64,000 nucleotides of DNA from Cyclobacteriaceae bacterium (GCA_016787565.1 JAEUUG010000016.1:306335-370334); one strand, 5' to 3'. Counted from the first letter of the stretch, positions 57,647 to 64,000 are shown. Translations and numbers: made by a program. The notes: generated by a model from the letters alone, not told the origin.

Positions 57647-58105
57647 TCACACTTCATTTGATTTTTCAAGTATCTTTTTTTCAAGTTCTGCTGTGAGTCT
57701 AAAGTCGGTCTTCTTTATTTTCTCCAACATTGGTTTTACCGATTCTATGTGTCCGCTTAGTTTTGAGTCAATTATTACTCCAAGTGTTCCGGTAATTTTA
57801 ATACCTAACTGCTCCGCATATTTTCGTCCTTTGTAATCGTCTATTATTAATAAGCAATCGGTCTGCTCGATTGCAAACGCTATCGCGCTCGCTTCTCCTT
57901 TGTCCAGCGAAGCTTCAAGAATTTTTTGATAGGTCTTGTTGGTTGGCTCTACAATTGTAAACCAGTCAGGTAACTCTTTTTTAAACTCGCGAGCAATATC
58001 TTGCGTGATTATAATTTGTCCAAAGAGTTTGTTTAAAAGGTTTAGCTCTCCAATCTTGTCGAGAAGGATTAAACAGCTTGTGTCAGAGATTATAACTTTT
58101 TGCAT
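57647..58105 (-). CDS. Cassette 10: PIN-domain (DUF3368) toxin-like protein
   Basis: 152 residues of the DUF3368 PIN-like family. The acidic nuclease sites are visible: VIISDTSCLILLDK (D8), the middle acidic helix DKGEASAIAFAIE, and TDCLLIIDDYKGRKYAEQLGI (DD). Such proteins are probable RNases paired with UPF0175 antitoxins. Its start lies inside the antitoxin gene (23-base overlap), the usual toxin-antitoxin arrangement. Toxin-antitoxin cassettes are typical stabilising cargo of large integron arrays. Confidence 0.86.
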   Translation of the reverse strand: MQKVIISDTSCLILLDKIGELNLLNKLFGQIIITQDIAREFKKELPDWFTIVEPTNKTYQKILEASLDKGEASAIAFAIEQTDCLLIIDDYKGRKYAEQLGIKITGTLGVIIDSKLSGHIESVKPMLEKIKKTDFRLTAELEKKILEKSNEV

Positions 58106-58325
58106 TCTCTACGTCTCGGTCAAGGTCTGAAGATGGGTAATTGAAAACAGAAACTCCATAAGTCCCCAGGATTTCCATAAAAGCGCCTTTTGAAAGTCCA
58201 ACTAATTCGGCAGCCTGTCCTAATGAAAGTTTCCCTTTTTCATACAATCTTGACGCTATGGCCATAAGGGCGTCTTTGTCGTCAAAGTCAACTGTGTCTG
58301 GTATATTTATCGTTATCGTCTTCAT
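58083..58325 (-). CDS. Cassette 10: UPF0175 antitoxin-like protein
   Basis: 80 residues: ITINIPDTVDFDDKDALMAIASRLYEKGKLSLGQAAELVGLSKGAF, with the UPF0175 helix-turn-helix-like core and the family's N-terminal strand. It would neutralise and repress with the overlapping DUF3368 protein. Terminal complement of the cassette: GTTACCGGCTGGCGGCC / GTTACCGGCAAGCGGCC. Confidence 0.86.
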   Translation of the reverse strand: MKTITINIPDTVDFDDKDALMAIASRLYEKGKLSLGQAAELVGLSKGAFMEILGTYGVSVFNYPSSDLDRDVENAKSYNL

Positions 58326-58379
58326 GTCTCCAATTTACGATTTTATTATCACTTTTATCTCGGTGGGCCGCTTGCCGGT

Positions 58380-58497
58380 AACGCCTAGCTATAAGACGTA
58401 TGCATTTAAATACCTACATCTTTGTCCCACGTTGCTGACGAAATTTACTAGCACACAAGTTAAGAACCTACGATATAGCATATGTATTATAGCTGTT
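58380..58497 (-). repeat. attC-like site 10 (divergent type)
   Basis: AACGCCTAGCTATAA-GACGTATGC ... GCATATGTATTATAGCTGTT. Shorter and diverged, but the centre retains TTTGTCCCACGTTGCTGACG and the AAC...GTT frame. Confidence 0.75.
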
Positions 58498-58519
58498 GTT
58501 GTGCGTTCGGCTTTTTATC

Positions 58520-58843
58520 TCACGCTAGCCTAACAAAACTGTCCTCAATTTTTACATTAAAGTTTATGTCGGCCTTTAAAGCTTTGAAAACTCTAAGTAC
58601 AGTGTCAATTGTCGCACTGTTTGTACTGCTCTCAAGTTTAGATATTTGTGCCTTTTGTACCCCCACAAGTTTTCCTAACTCTTCTTGTGTCAAGTTACGT
58701 TCTTGTCTTGCTGCTTTTATCATTTTTCCAAGAACGTCCATACGAAGTTCGTATTCGTATTCGTCTCTCTCCTTGTTACCAACTTTACCGATGTATTTGT
58801 CTTTCATCTCGGCAAGTGTGCGTACTTTCATTTTCTTTGCCAT
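58520..58843 (-). CDS. Cassette 11: XRE-family antitoxin (HigA-like)
   Basis: 107 residues. A helix-turn-helix sits in the C-terminal half: QERNLTQEELGKLVGVQKAQISKLESSTNSATIDTVLRVFKALKAD. The ATG overlaps the end of the truncated toxin reading frame, as in toxin-first HigBA operons. As the toxin has lost its N-terminal part, this is effectively an orphan antitoxin that could still repress or neutralise relatives elsewhere. Confidence 0.85.
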   Translation of the reverse strand: MAKKMKVRTLAEMKDKYIGKVGNKERDEYEYELRMDVLGKMIKAARQERNLTQEELGKLVGVQKAQISKLESSTNSATIDTVLRVFKALKADINFNVKIEDSFVRLA

Positions 58844-58993
58844 AATGAATTATTTTTTGTTTTATTCTTGAAATATTGCTCTCTAATTCTCACTGCTCTG
58901 TCAATTTCATTTTCAGGGACTTTGTCAACTTTTTTAATAAATCCATGAGTCGCGACTACAAGAGTCTCCTCTTTGCTTGTCTTGTCCCAAAAC
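58828..58993 (-). pseudogene. Cassette 11: truncated HigB/RelE-type toxin, cut at the repeat boundary
   Basis: In frame and overlapping the antitoxin start, FWDKTSKEETLVVATHGFIKK continues to a stop at 58,828 (about 55 codons). This matches the C-terminal half of Gp49/HigB-type toxins (the ATHG-I-K-K segment). Its N-terminal ~70 residues are absent because the cassette boundary of site 11 (58,991) falls inside the gene. No start codon is available. Confidence 0.75.
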
Positions 58994-59110
58994 GTTGGCG
59001 TATAAAATGTGGCGGCTTTGAAACACCTAATTCTCCAACGTTACAAACGAAGTTAGAAGTTTACTTTCAATTGGCAATCCGTCACCCGCCATATTTTTAT
59101 ACGCGCTGTT
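58991..59110 (-). repeat. attC-like site 11 (type I)
   Basis: AACGTTGGCGTATAAAATG-TGGCGG ... CCCGCCATATTTTTATACGCGCTGTT, 120 bp. Confidence 0.88.
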
Positions 59111-59121
59111 AGCAGCCGTTT

Positions 59122-59643
59122 TCAATACCATTTGAAAAAGTCTTCAAGTAATAGTATGTTCTTGTCGTTACTCCAACCTTTTCTTAAAATCTTCTGATAA
59201 TGATTACCCCTTTGCCCTTCTAGTTGCATTATAGTCCCGTCATGAATTGTCGATGTGTTGTCCTTATTGGGTTCACTCCAAAATACCGAGTCCATCAACA
59301 TGATAATCTTCTTTTGAAATGAAGCATCATAAATTTTTCTCATTACATAGTAGTCCTTGCCGTCTGAGTCTTGATTATACGAGACAACTTTATCAGAATA
59401 AACCAAGAAAACGTCTTCGGTATAAGCATTTGAAGTGGTCATTCGATAAACCTCAAATTCTCTTGGTATCGATTCATCATTGAACAGTGTGTCAAAACGT
59501 GTCCGAGTTTTGTTGCCCTCTCCCTCAAAGTAACTACCATCTTGATAAATAGGTTTAATAAAGGTTAGTCCGTGTGGAGAAGTCTTCTTTGAACAACCGT
59601 TAAACACTGTCAACAAAATTACTACGATAAATATTCTATTCAT
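59122..59643 (-). CDS. Cassette 12: lipoprotein of unknown function
   Basis: 173 residues. The signal peptide MNRIFIVVILLTVFNGC ends in a lipobox Cys17. The mature part is β-rich (GLTFIKPIYQDGSYFEGEGN..., REFEVYRMTTSNAYTEDVFLVYSDKVV). No family recognised. Start 35 bases from the cassette end, stop 12 from the other. Ends are perfectly complementary: GTTAGCAGCC / GGCTGCTAAC. This is the cleanest example of the array's layout. Confidence 0.8.
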   Translation of the reverse strand: MNRIFIVVILLTVFNGCSKKTSPHGLTFIKPIYQDGSYFEGEGNKTRTRFDTLFNDESIPREFEVYRMTTSNAYTEDVFLVYSDKVVSYNQDSDGKDYYVMRKIYDASFQKKIIMLMDSVFWSEPNKDNTSTIHDGTIMQLEGQRGNHYQKILRKGWSNDKNILLLEDFFKWY

Positions 59644-59677
59644 TTGTTTAGGATGAACTGTCCCGAAAATGGCTGCT

Positions 59678-59797
59678 AACGTTGGCGTATAAAATGTGGC
59701 GGCTTTGAAACACCTAATTCTCCAACGTTATAAGCGAATTTAGAAGCTTACTTTCAATTGGCAAGACGTCAACCGCCATATTTTTATACGCGCTGTT
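59678..59797 (-). repeat. attC-like site 12 (type I)
   Basis: AACGTTGGCGTATAAAATG-TGGCGG ... ACCGCCATATTTTTATACGCGCTGTT, 120 bp. The cassette 13 reading frame runs into it. Confidence 0.88.
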
Positions 59798-60530
59798 AGC
59801 GTGCGTTGGATTAACCCTTTCTCTTTTTAATTTCCTTAATCTTTTTCTTCCAATAGTCGTTAGGACCATACCATATTGAAATACCATTTCTTGGTCAACC
59901 TTTTCTCCTCTTTGTTCGGCAGGTGTCCATTTTGGAATTACAGTCAATATTCTTTTAAACTCTTCGCAGATTTCACCAACACTGTCGGGAAGACACCTTA
60001 TTGATTTATAGTCTCCGGATTTGTCAATCGTGAATTCAAGTCTAATGAGTCCATTGTCATTTTTTATTAGTTCGGACTCTGGGTAATTGAAATTGTTTCC
60101 AAAATAGTCCATGAACCCCTGTAGTCCACCCGGATAATTAGCTAATGCCTCAACTACAATAAGAGAGTCTTGTCCGTGATTGAAGTCTTTCTTTTTTGTT
60201 TTTGTGATTTTTGTTGTGTCGAACTTTGTTGGATATTCTCTAAGGTCAAATGGAAATTGAAAAAATGCTTTGCGAAGAGGAACAGTAAAAGACTTTGTAT
60301 TCTGAGGGACTTCAATCGGTTCTGTTATGTATGATACATGAGAAATTACAATTTTCTTTTGTGTGGGTGTCAAATCTAATTTAAAAAAACCGAGTGCATT
60401 CGTGAATGTCCCCTTCATTTTTGATTGGCTTTTTTGTCTCTTGGTCGATGACTTTTACAGTTATCTCAATTTGTCCAAAGGTTAAATTATAAACTGTCAG
60501 GAATAATGTCGTAAGGAATAAATGTCTCAT
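59714..60530 (-). pseudogene. Cassette 13: energy-transducer TonB-like protein, frameshifted near its start
   Basis: A signal peptide and the start of a carboxypeptidase-regulatory-like domain (MRHLFLTTLFLTVYNLTFGQ, then VIDQETKKPIK) begin at 60,530. At about 60,415 the meaningful frame shifts to KGTFTNALGFFKLDLTPTQ, the domain's continuation. A TonB C-terminal-like part follows (YPGGLQGFMDYFGNNFNYPE, IRLEFTIDKSGDYKSIRC, PKWTPAEQRGEKVDQEMVFQY). The frame has no stop before the repeat and reads through it for about 28 codons to 59,714. A TonB partner role is inferred from the domain. Confidence 0.72.
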
Positions 60531-60573
60531 TTAGTTATTAATGGTTGTACTTTTTTTAAAGCCAATGAACGCT

Positions 60574-60694
60574 AACGTTGGCGTATAAAATGTGGCGGCT
60601 TTAAAACACGTCATTCTCCAACGTTACAAAACGAATTTAGAAGTTTACTCGCAATTGGCAAACCGTCACCCGCCATATTTTTATACGCGCTGTT
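60574..60694 (-). repeat. attC-like site 13 (type I)
   Basis: AACGTTGGCGTATAAAATG-TGGCGG ... CCCGCCATATTTTTATACGCGCTGTT, 121 bp. Confidence 0.88.
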
Positions 60695-60702
60695 GTGGCC
60701 AG

Positions 60703-61288
60703 TTATTTCTGCTCAGTCGTTAATCGTAGCTCTGTTATTACTTTGTTTCCCTCGTAGAAAAGTTGTCCCCAGTCAGAGTTGTTATTTTCTATTCTCTGAA
60801 TCTCTTCCTCTATCGAGTACTTTCCCTTTATTAGTCAGAATATAAAATCTCACGTTGTCAGCTTTGGGTAAGGGAAATGAGTCCACCGGATTCATTTTTG
60901 AAAAGTAGCCCTGTCCCATGTTAACGAAGTCAATGGCGGCTTTTCTCACTGTCTCATGTGCGTAACCTCCAATTACTCCACCGCCCGAGCTGAGATACAT
61001 ACTCGCATTTCCATCTACGATTGAAACCAAAGTCACTGTTCCGTCTCCTCCCATGCCCATCTCCATCACAATTGCATATGGTTTCTCGTCAGTCGTTGTT
61101 GTCAGTCCGATTTGTTCAGGAGTTGCAGCAAAAATCTGCCCTCTTAGTCCCATGTATGGATTGTCCTTTGACTCAATGGTTCTCTGAGTTGCATTATTCT
61201 CAGAAGTTTTTGAATTTTTTCTTGTCGTCAGGTAGTAAATAAGTCCACCAACGATTACTAGTCCAACGATTAAATATGTCATTTTCAT
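60703..61288 (-). pseudogene. Cassette 14: single-pass membrane protein with C-terminal frameshift
   Basis: From ATG 61,288 (MKMTYLIVGLVIVGGLIYYL, one N-terminal helix), about 165 residues follow (GQIFAATPEQIGL, AIVMEMGMGGDGTVTLVSIVDG, VRFYILTNKGK). After TNKGK the frame ends at 60,782. The neighbouring frame instead continues coherently (YSIEEEIQRIENNNSDWGQL ... TELRLTTEQK) to a stop at 60,703, so a one-base change at about 60,820-60,832 truncated it. The protein family is unknown. Ends GTTGTGGCCAGTTATTTC / GTTGTGGCCAATTATTTC match well. Confidence 0.7.
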
Positions 61289-61343
61289 TTTGTCTTTTGA
61301 ATCTTTTTTGCTTAGCTCCAAACTGTCCGAAATAATTGGCCAC

Positions 61344-61466
61344 AACGTTGGTACATATGACGTGCAGGGTTTTTTGAAACACGTCACTATCCACGTTGAT
61401 ATACTAAGTTAATTGATTACACGTAAATGGCAACACCAAACCCCTGCATGTAATATGTATTTTGTT
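61344..61466 (-). repeat. attC-like site 14 (type III)
   Basis: AACGTTGGTACATATGACG-TGCAGGG ... CCCTGCATGTAATATGTATTTTGTT, 123 bp, sister of site 8. The rest of 61,467-61,685 holds H7 only. Confidence 0.86.
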
Positions 61467-61602
61467 GGTAGCTGTAGGGCCCTTCTCCGCATTTCATTCG
61501 TAGCCTTGTCTTTTGTCCCCGTTAATTAACACCAATCTTTATTAGTCAGTCGTGCGGTGGGGCATTTTTCGTTGACCTCATTGTCCACTTACACTGAACT
61601 GA

Positions 61603-61661
61603 GCACACTTATTGGCTGGCTTTGGATGCGGGCTGCATGTGCGGCCAGACAATGTGTGTGC
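61603..61661 (+). repeat. Covarying hairpin H7 (left flank of cassette 15)
   Basis: GCACAC-TT-ATTGGCTGGC then TTTGG ... GTGCG then GCCAGACAAT-GTGTGTGC; one mismatch in the stem. Confidence 0.7.
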
Positions 61662-61685
61662 GATTTGTAGCCTCCCATTGCCTTA

Positions 61686-63361
61686 CTATTTTTTTTCAAA
61701 GTAAAGCTCAGGCAAAATAATTTTCACCTCTTGCTCTGTACCATCTTTCAACCAGTAAACAATAAAATTCACCTTAGCTTGTTTCAATTGATAACCTTTC
61801 TGTTTTTGCACCTCAATTGTATAGATGTTGCCTTGTTATAAAATAGTCCAGCCAAACATCCTTGAGTGACAAGTGCATTGCTAACTCACCCGGAGGCAGA
61901 TATGTACCCTTGTCATCTATGCGCTCTAAATTTTCCGCTGAGATATTGTCAAGGTAATTACCGTTTGAATGAATCGTCAAGTTGCGCTTTGCCCTCGTCA
62001 TACCAACGTACAGTTGACGTTTACTTTCATCAGTCGCTGGGTTGAAGTTGTCAAGCATCAAGAAAATATTGTCAAACTCTTTTCCTTTTGACTTGTGAAT
62101 AGTAGAAACAAAAATGGTCTCTCCGTTTTCATTGTAGAAATCTTCAAGTTTTGATTCCCTGATGAAAACTTCTAAATCGGATTTATATTTCTTTTTTGAG
62201 TTACTCTCCTCAAACTGTTTGATAAGGTTGTTACACAATTCCAACTTTGAGCTTAACCTGAACCGATTTTTCAATTCGCTCTTCGCATTTGCCCAAATCT
62301 CATCGCTGATAACTTTCGTTTCATCCCCTAAGTTTATCGCGTTGAGAAGGAATCTAACTTCTAACAGATTTTGCAAACTAAAACCTTCATTACTTTGTAT
62401 CAGCTTTGCTTGCATTCCATTTTTAATTAGCAACCCGGTAATTTGCAATGCCTCATCATTTGTTTTTGCCAGAATGCAAGTAGTCCCTGAAAGCTCCGCT
62501 GTAAGTATATCTCGCACCAATGGCGAAATGAGATTTCCGCTTTGGTAACGAACTAATTTTAAATTTCCATTATCAATTTGTTTTGCTGCAATTGGAGTTT
62601 CTTTTAGGCGATGGCCAATTTTTTTCACAAATCCGTTCGTGAATTCGACTAAGTTGTTTTTGCTCCTATAATTTTCAACCAGTTCATGCTTAGCAGCTTT
62701 CTTTTCTGTTATGAATTGTTCTAAGTATTTTGAACTAGCTCCTCTGAATTCGTAGATATTTTGGTCATCATCTCCGACTGCAATTACTCTCATGTCTTCA
62801 TTGAGCTCCATCAATGTATTTATCAATGCAAACTCATCGGCATTCATGTCTTGTGCTTCATCAATCACTAAGACAGTTTTTGTAATTCGATTTACCTCAA
62901 CTTCTCCGTTTTTGATTTTTTCAACCGCGCTTTTTAAAATGGCATCTGATTTTTCTAGACTTCCAACTTTTCCCAACAAATCAAAACAGTAGGAGTGAAA
63001 CGTCTTTATTTCAATGTAATGAGCTGCGTTTCCAATAAGTGAAAGCAAACGCTTCTTAAACTCTGTCGTCTTTAAGCAAAGAATGGTACGGTCTTGTTGG
63101 GAACAAAAGGGGAGATAGAAACAAAGTGTCAATGATGTTATCTGGCTTTATACCTGCATCATTCAGCGCTTTTCCAATATACTTTATGTCGTGATTAAAA
63201 ATGTTGTGCCCGCAAATGAACTTTGCTCCGTTGATAAATTGAATAAATTCAGCTACCGAAGTTTTATGAAAAGTATCTCCATCATCCTTGACACCTCCAA
63301 TGTCAAGAATCCTTCCGCTCTTTGGCTCAATCTCGGTATCAATGAATGCAATTGACTTCAT
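61686..63361 (-). pseudogene. Cassette 15: remnant of a large exonuclease-helicase protein (internal deletion, frameshifts)
   Basis: The first piece (63,361-63,056) encodes a DEDD-type exonuclease start: SIAFIDTEIEP, then FICGHNIFNHDIKYIGKAL, ending PYHSLLKDDRV. At 63,056-63,075 the frame switches directly to CLKTTEFKKRLLSLIGNAAH, a superfamily-1 UvrD-like half: VLVIDEAQDMNADEFALINT (Walker B), GDDDQNIYEFRGAS, VSTIHKSKGKEFDN and YVGMTRAKRNL. No Walker A is present. At about 61,835 another frame carries the tail GNIYTIEVQKQKGYQLKQAK to a stop at 61,686. I infer a long exonuclease + helicase protein that lost its centre, including the ATP-binding Walker A, at a short CTTAAAGACGA-like homology. 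Confidence 0.75.
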
Positions 63362-63421
63362 TGGTAGCTAATTTAGTATAAATAGCATACTTGTCTATGA
63401 ATTCTGGTCTTGGCGGGGTGG

Positions 63422-63482
63422 TTTGGCTCTTGCCATAGCTTGGGTGCCGCGGTGGGGTTGAGCGGCTATGGCATGTGCCAAA
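63422..63482 (+). repeat. Covarying hairpin H8 (right flank of cassette 15)
   Basis: TTTGGC-TCT-TGCCATAGC then TTGGG ... GAGCG then GCTATGGCA-TGT-GCCAAA. Apart from H8 and site 15, the stretch 63,362-63,683 shows nothing I can name. Confidence 0.75.
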
Positions 63483-63683
63483 AGCATGGGGTAAGTCGAA
63501 GGACAATCTTCTCAAAAAATGCGAAGGGTCGGCTGTACTAGTTTTCAGTCTGTCCCACGTTTTAATTTTTTTCCAAGTCCAAGGTGTCTGCGAAGCCATT
63601 CACTTGTCTCCGTGGGAAATTTTTGTTAGAAAATGTCGTCCGTTTTTTTTGAAACACAAATTTGTCCGGGCCCTATTGCTACC

Positions 63684-63805
63684 AACGTTTGGCCTTGCTC
63701 ATGTAGCGGGTTTGAACTGCTTCATTCTCCAACGTTGCTAACACGAAATTAGAAGTTTAAACTAAACCGCCAACACTTCTACCGCTATTGAGCAAGGCTG
63801 GTGTT
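63684..63805 (-). repeat. attC-like site 15 (type V)
   Basis: AACGTTTGGCCTTGCTCATG-TAGCGGG ... ACCGCTATTGAGCAAGGCTGGTGTT, 122 bp. Type I-like centre (CATTCTCCAACGTTGCTAAC, GAAATTAGAAGTTTAAAC) on different arms. It matches the half site next to pcrB. Confidence 0.86.
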
Positions 63806-64000
63806 ACCGCCTGTTGTTTTTCTCAGCATCGAGCGCGTCACGGGGAGGCGAGCAGTCCAATGAAATACTTAGTGGTCGCGAACCGTAGATGAACGAACCT
63901 ATGAAATAAATCTTGTCCAAAGCGCGTGAGCTCCTAATTCGGATGCGAAGTCCACCGGCTATGAAATGCAAAACTGTCGCGAACTCGTTGATGAATTTTC
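63803..64000. other. Start of cassette 16, incomplete
   Basis: The sequence begins GTTACCGCCTGTTG and should find its complement at the far end of this cassette, outside the window. No convincing reading frame is visible in the 200 bases present. Confidence 0.5.

Larger units (their letters stand above)
43260..64000 (-). mobile_element. Integron-like gene-cassette array (no integrase in window)
   Basis: Fifteen complete 118-123-bp hairpin repeats and one half repeat separate sixteen cassettes (the last is cut by the window edge). Each cassette begins (on the + strand) GTT and ends AAC, and 10-19 terminal bases of one end are complementary to the other end of the same cassette. Genes read mostly leftward, with the stop close to the left repeat. 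This matches integron cassette topology with attC-like sites. The array starts immediately after pcrB, and its right end is outside the window. Cassettes 1-15 span, in order, 43,281-44,628, 44,744-45,444, 45,561-48,803, 48,921-50,578, 50,696-54,273, 54,388-55,006, 55,124-55,608, 55,726-56,589, 56,706-57,513, 57,628-58,382, 58,495-58,993, 59,108-59,680, 59,795-60,576, 60,692-61,346 and 61,464-63,686. Confidence 0.85.

Noticed and set aside
63339..63599. 86-codon frame on the - strand upstream of the exonuclease remnant
   Set aside because: It runs through hairpin H8; composition is low-quality (many Thr/Pro/His) and no motif is present.
43260..64000. CRISPR array
   Set aside because: Repeats are 118-123 bp, spaced by hundreds to thousands of bases of coding DNA, and no Cas gene is present.
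43260..64000. Composite transposon or IS cluster
   Set aside because: No transposase frame, no simple terminal inverted repeats with target duplications; the repeats instead have attC-like geometry.

Overview
The window looks like a Bacteroidota chromosome, most likely Cytophagales-like. The evidence is a SusC/SusD pair, DUF3667, DUF6090 and lmo0937-type proteins, a bacterial PcrB, and PadR + FtsX-type permeases carrying the N-terminal prefix domain common in that order. No rRNA or transposase gene was seen. The one tRNA is an initiator tRNA-Met.

Region 1 (1-43,243) is ordinary, intact core chromosome. Positions 1-11,316 hold an eight-gene leftward unit: SusC, SusD, a Tat-exported flavin amine oxidase, an aldehyde dehydrogenase, two class III aminotransferases flanking a GNAT acetyltransferase, and an amidohydrolase. 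I read it as import and oxidation of an amine or amino-acid-like substrate. Then come purN, a UbiA-type prenyltransferase, a TonB receptor behind a clear TPP riboswitch, a biotin carrier protein, pyrH-frr, der-era, tRNA-fMet with a tandemly repeated tail, small stress or envelope genes, a histidine kinase/response regulator pair, rarA, a VWA membrane protein, clpC, a Sua5-type enzyme, mltG, a YbgC-type thioesterase, a BrkB protein, a Na/Pi symporter and pcrB.

Region 2 (about 43,260-64,000) is the exceptional part. It is a cassette array with 15 complete hairpin-forming repeats of 118-123 bp plus one truncated copy. Each repeat has an AAC...GTT frame and long imperfect inverted arms, and one cassette, usually a single gene, lies between successive repeats. 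For most cassettes the first 10-19 bases (GTT...) are complementary to the last 10-19 bases (...AAC) of the same cassette and to no other. This is the topology of integron cassettes with attC sites (own R'' pairs with own R' on circularisation), although the core sites do not fit the GTTRRRY consensus. Nearly all genes read leftward with the stop next to the repeat, so an integrase/attI platform would be expected beyond the right edge; none is in the window. The left end is a half-site abutting pcrB.

Cargo includes a thioredoxin-fold protein, a Tat-signal protein, two PadR-FtsX permease cassettes, a Fic protein facing the other way, small membrane and lipoproteins, a PIN-domain (DUF3368)/UPF0175 toxin-antitoxin pair, an antitoxin with a toxin gene cut at a repeat, a TonB-type protein and an internally deleted exonuclease/helicase. 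Several cassettes on the right side carry frameshifts, stops or deletions, while the 43 kb core shows none. A second structured repeat family (eight hairpins with changing stems and constant TTTGG / GTGCGG elements) brackets exactly the four largest cassettes. That family has no explanation I recognise.
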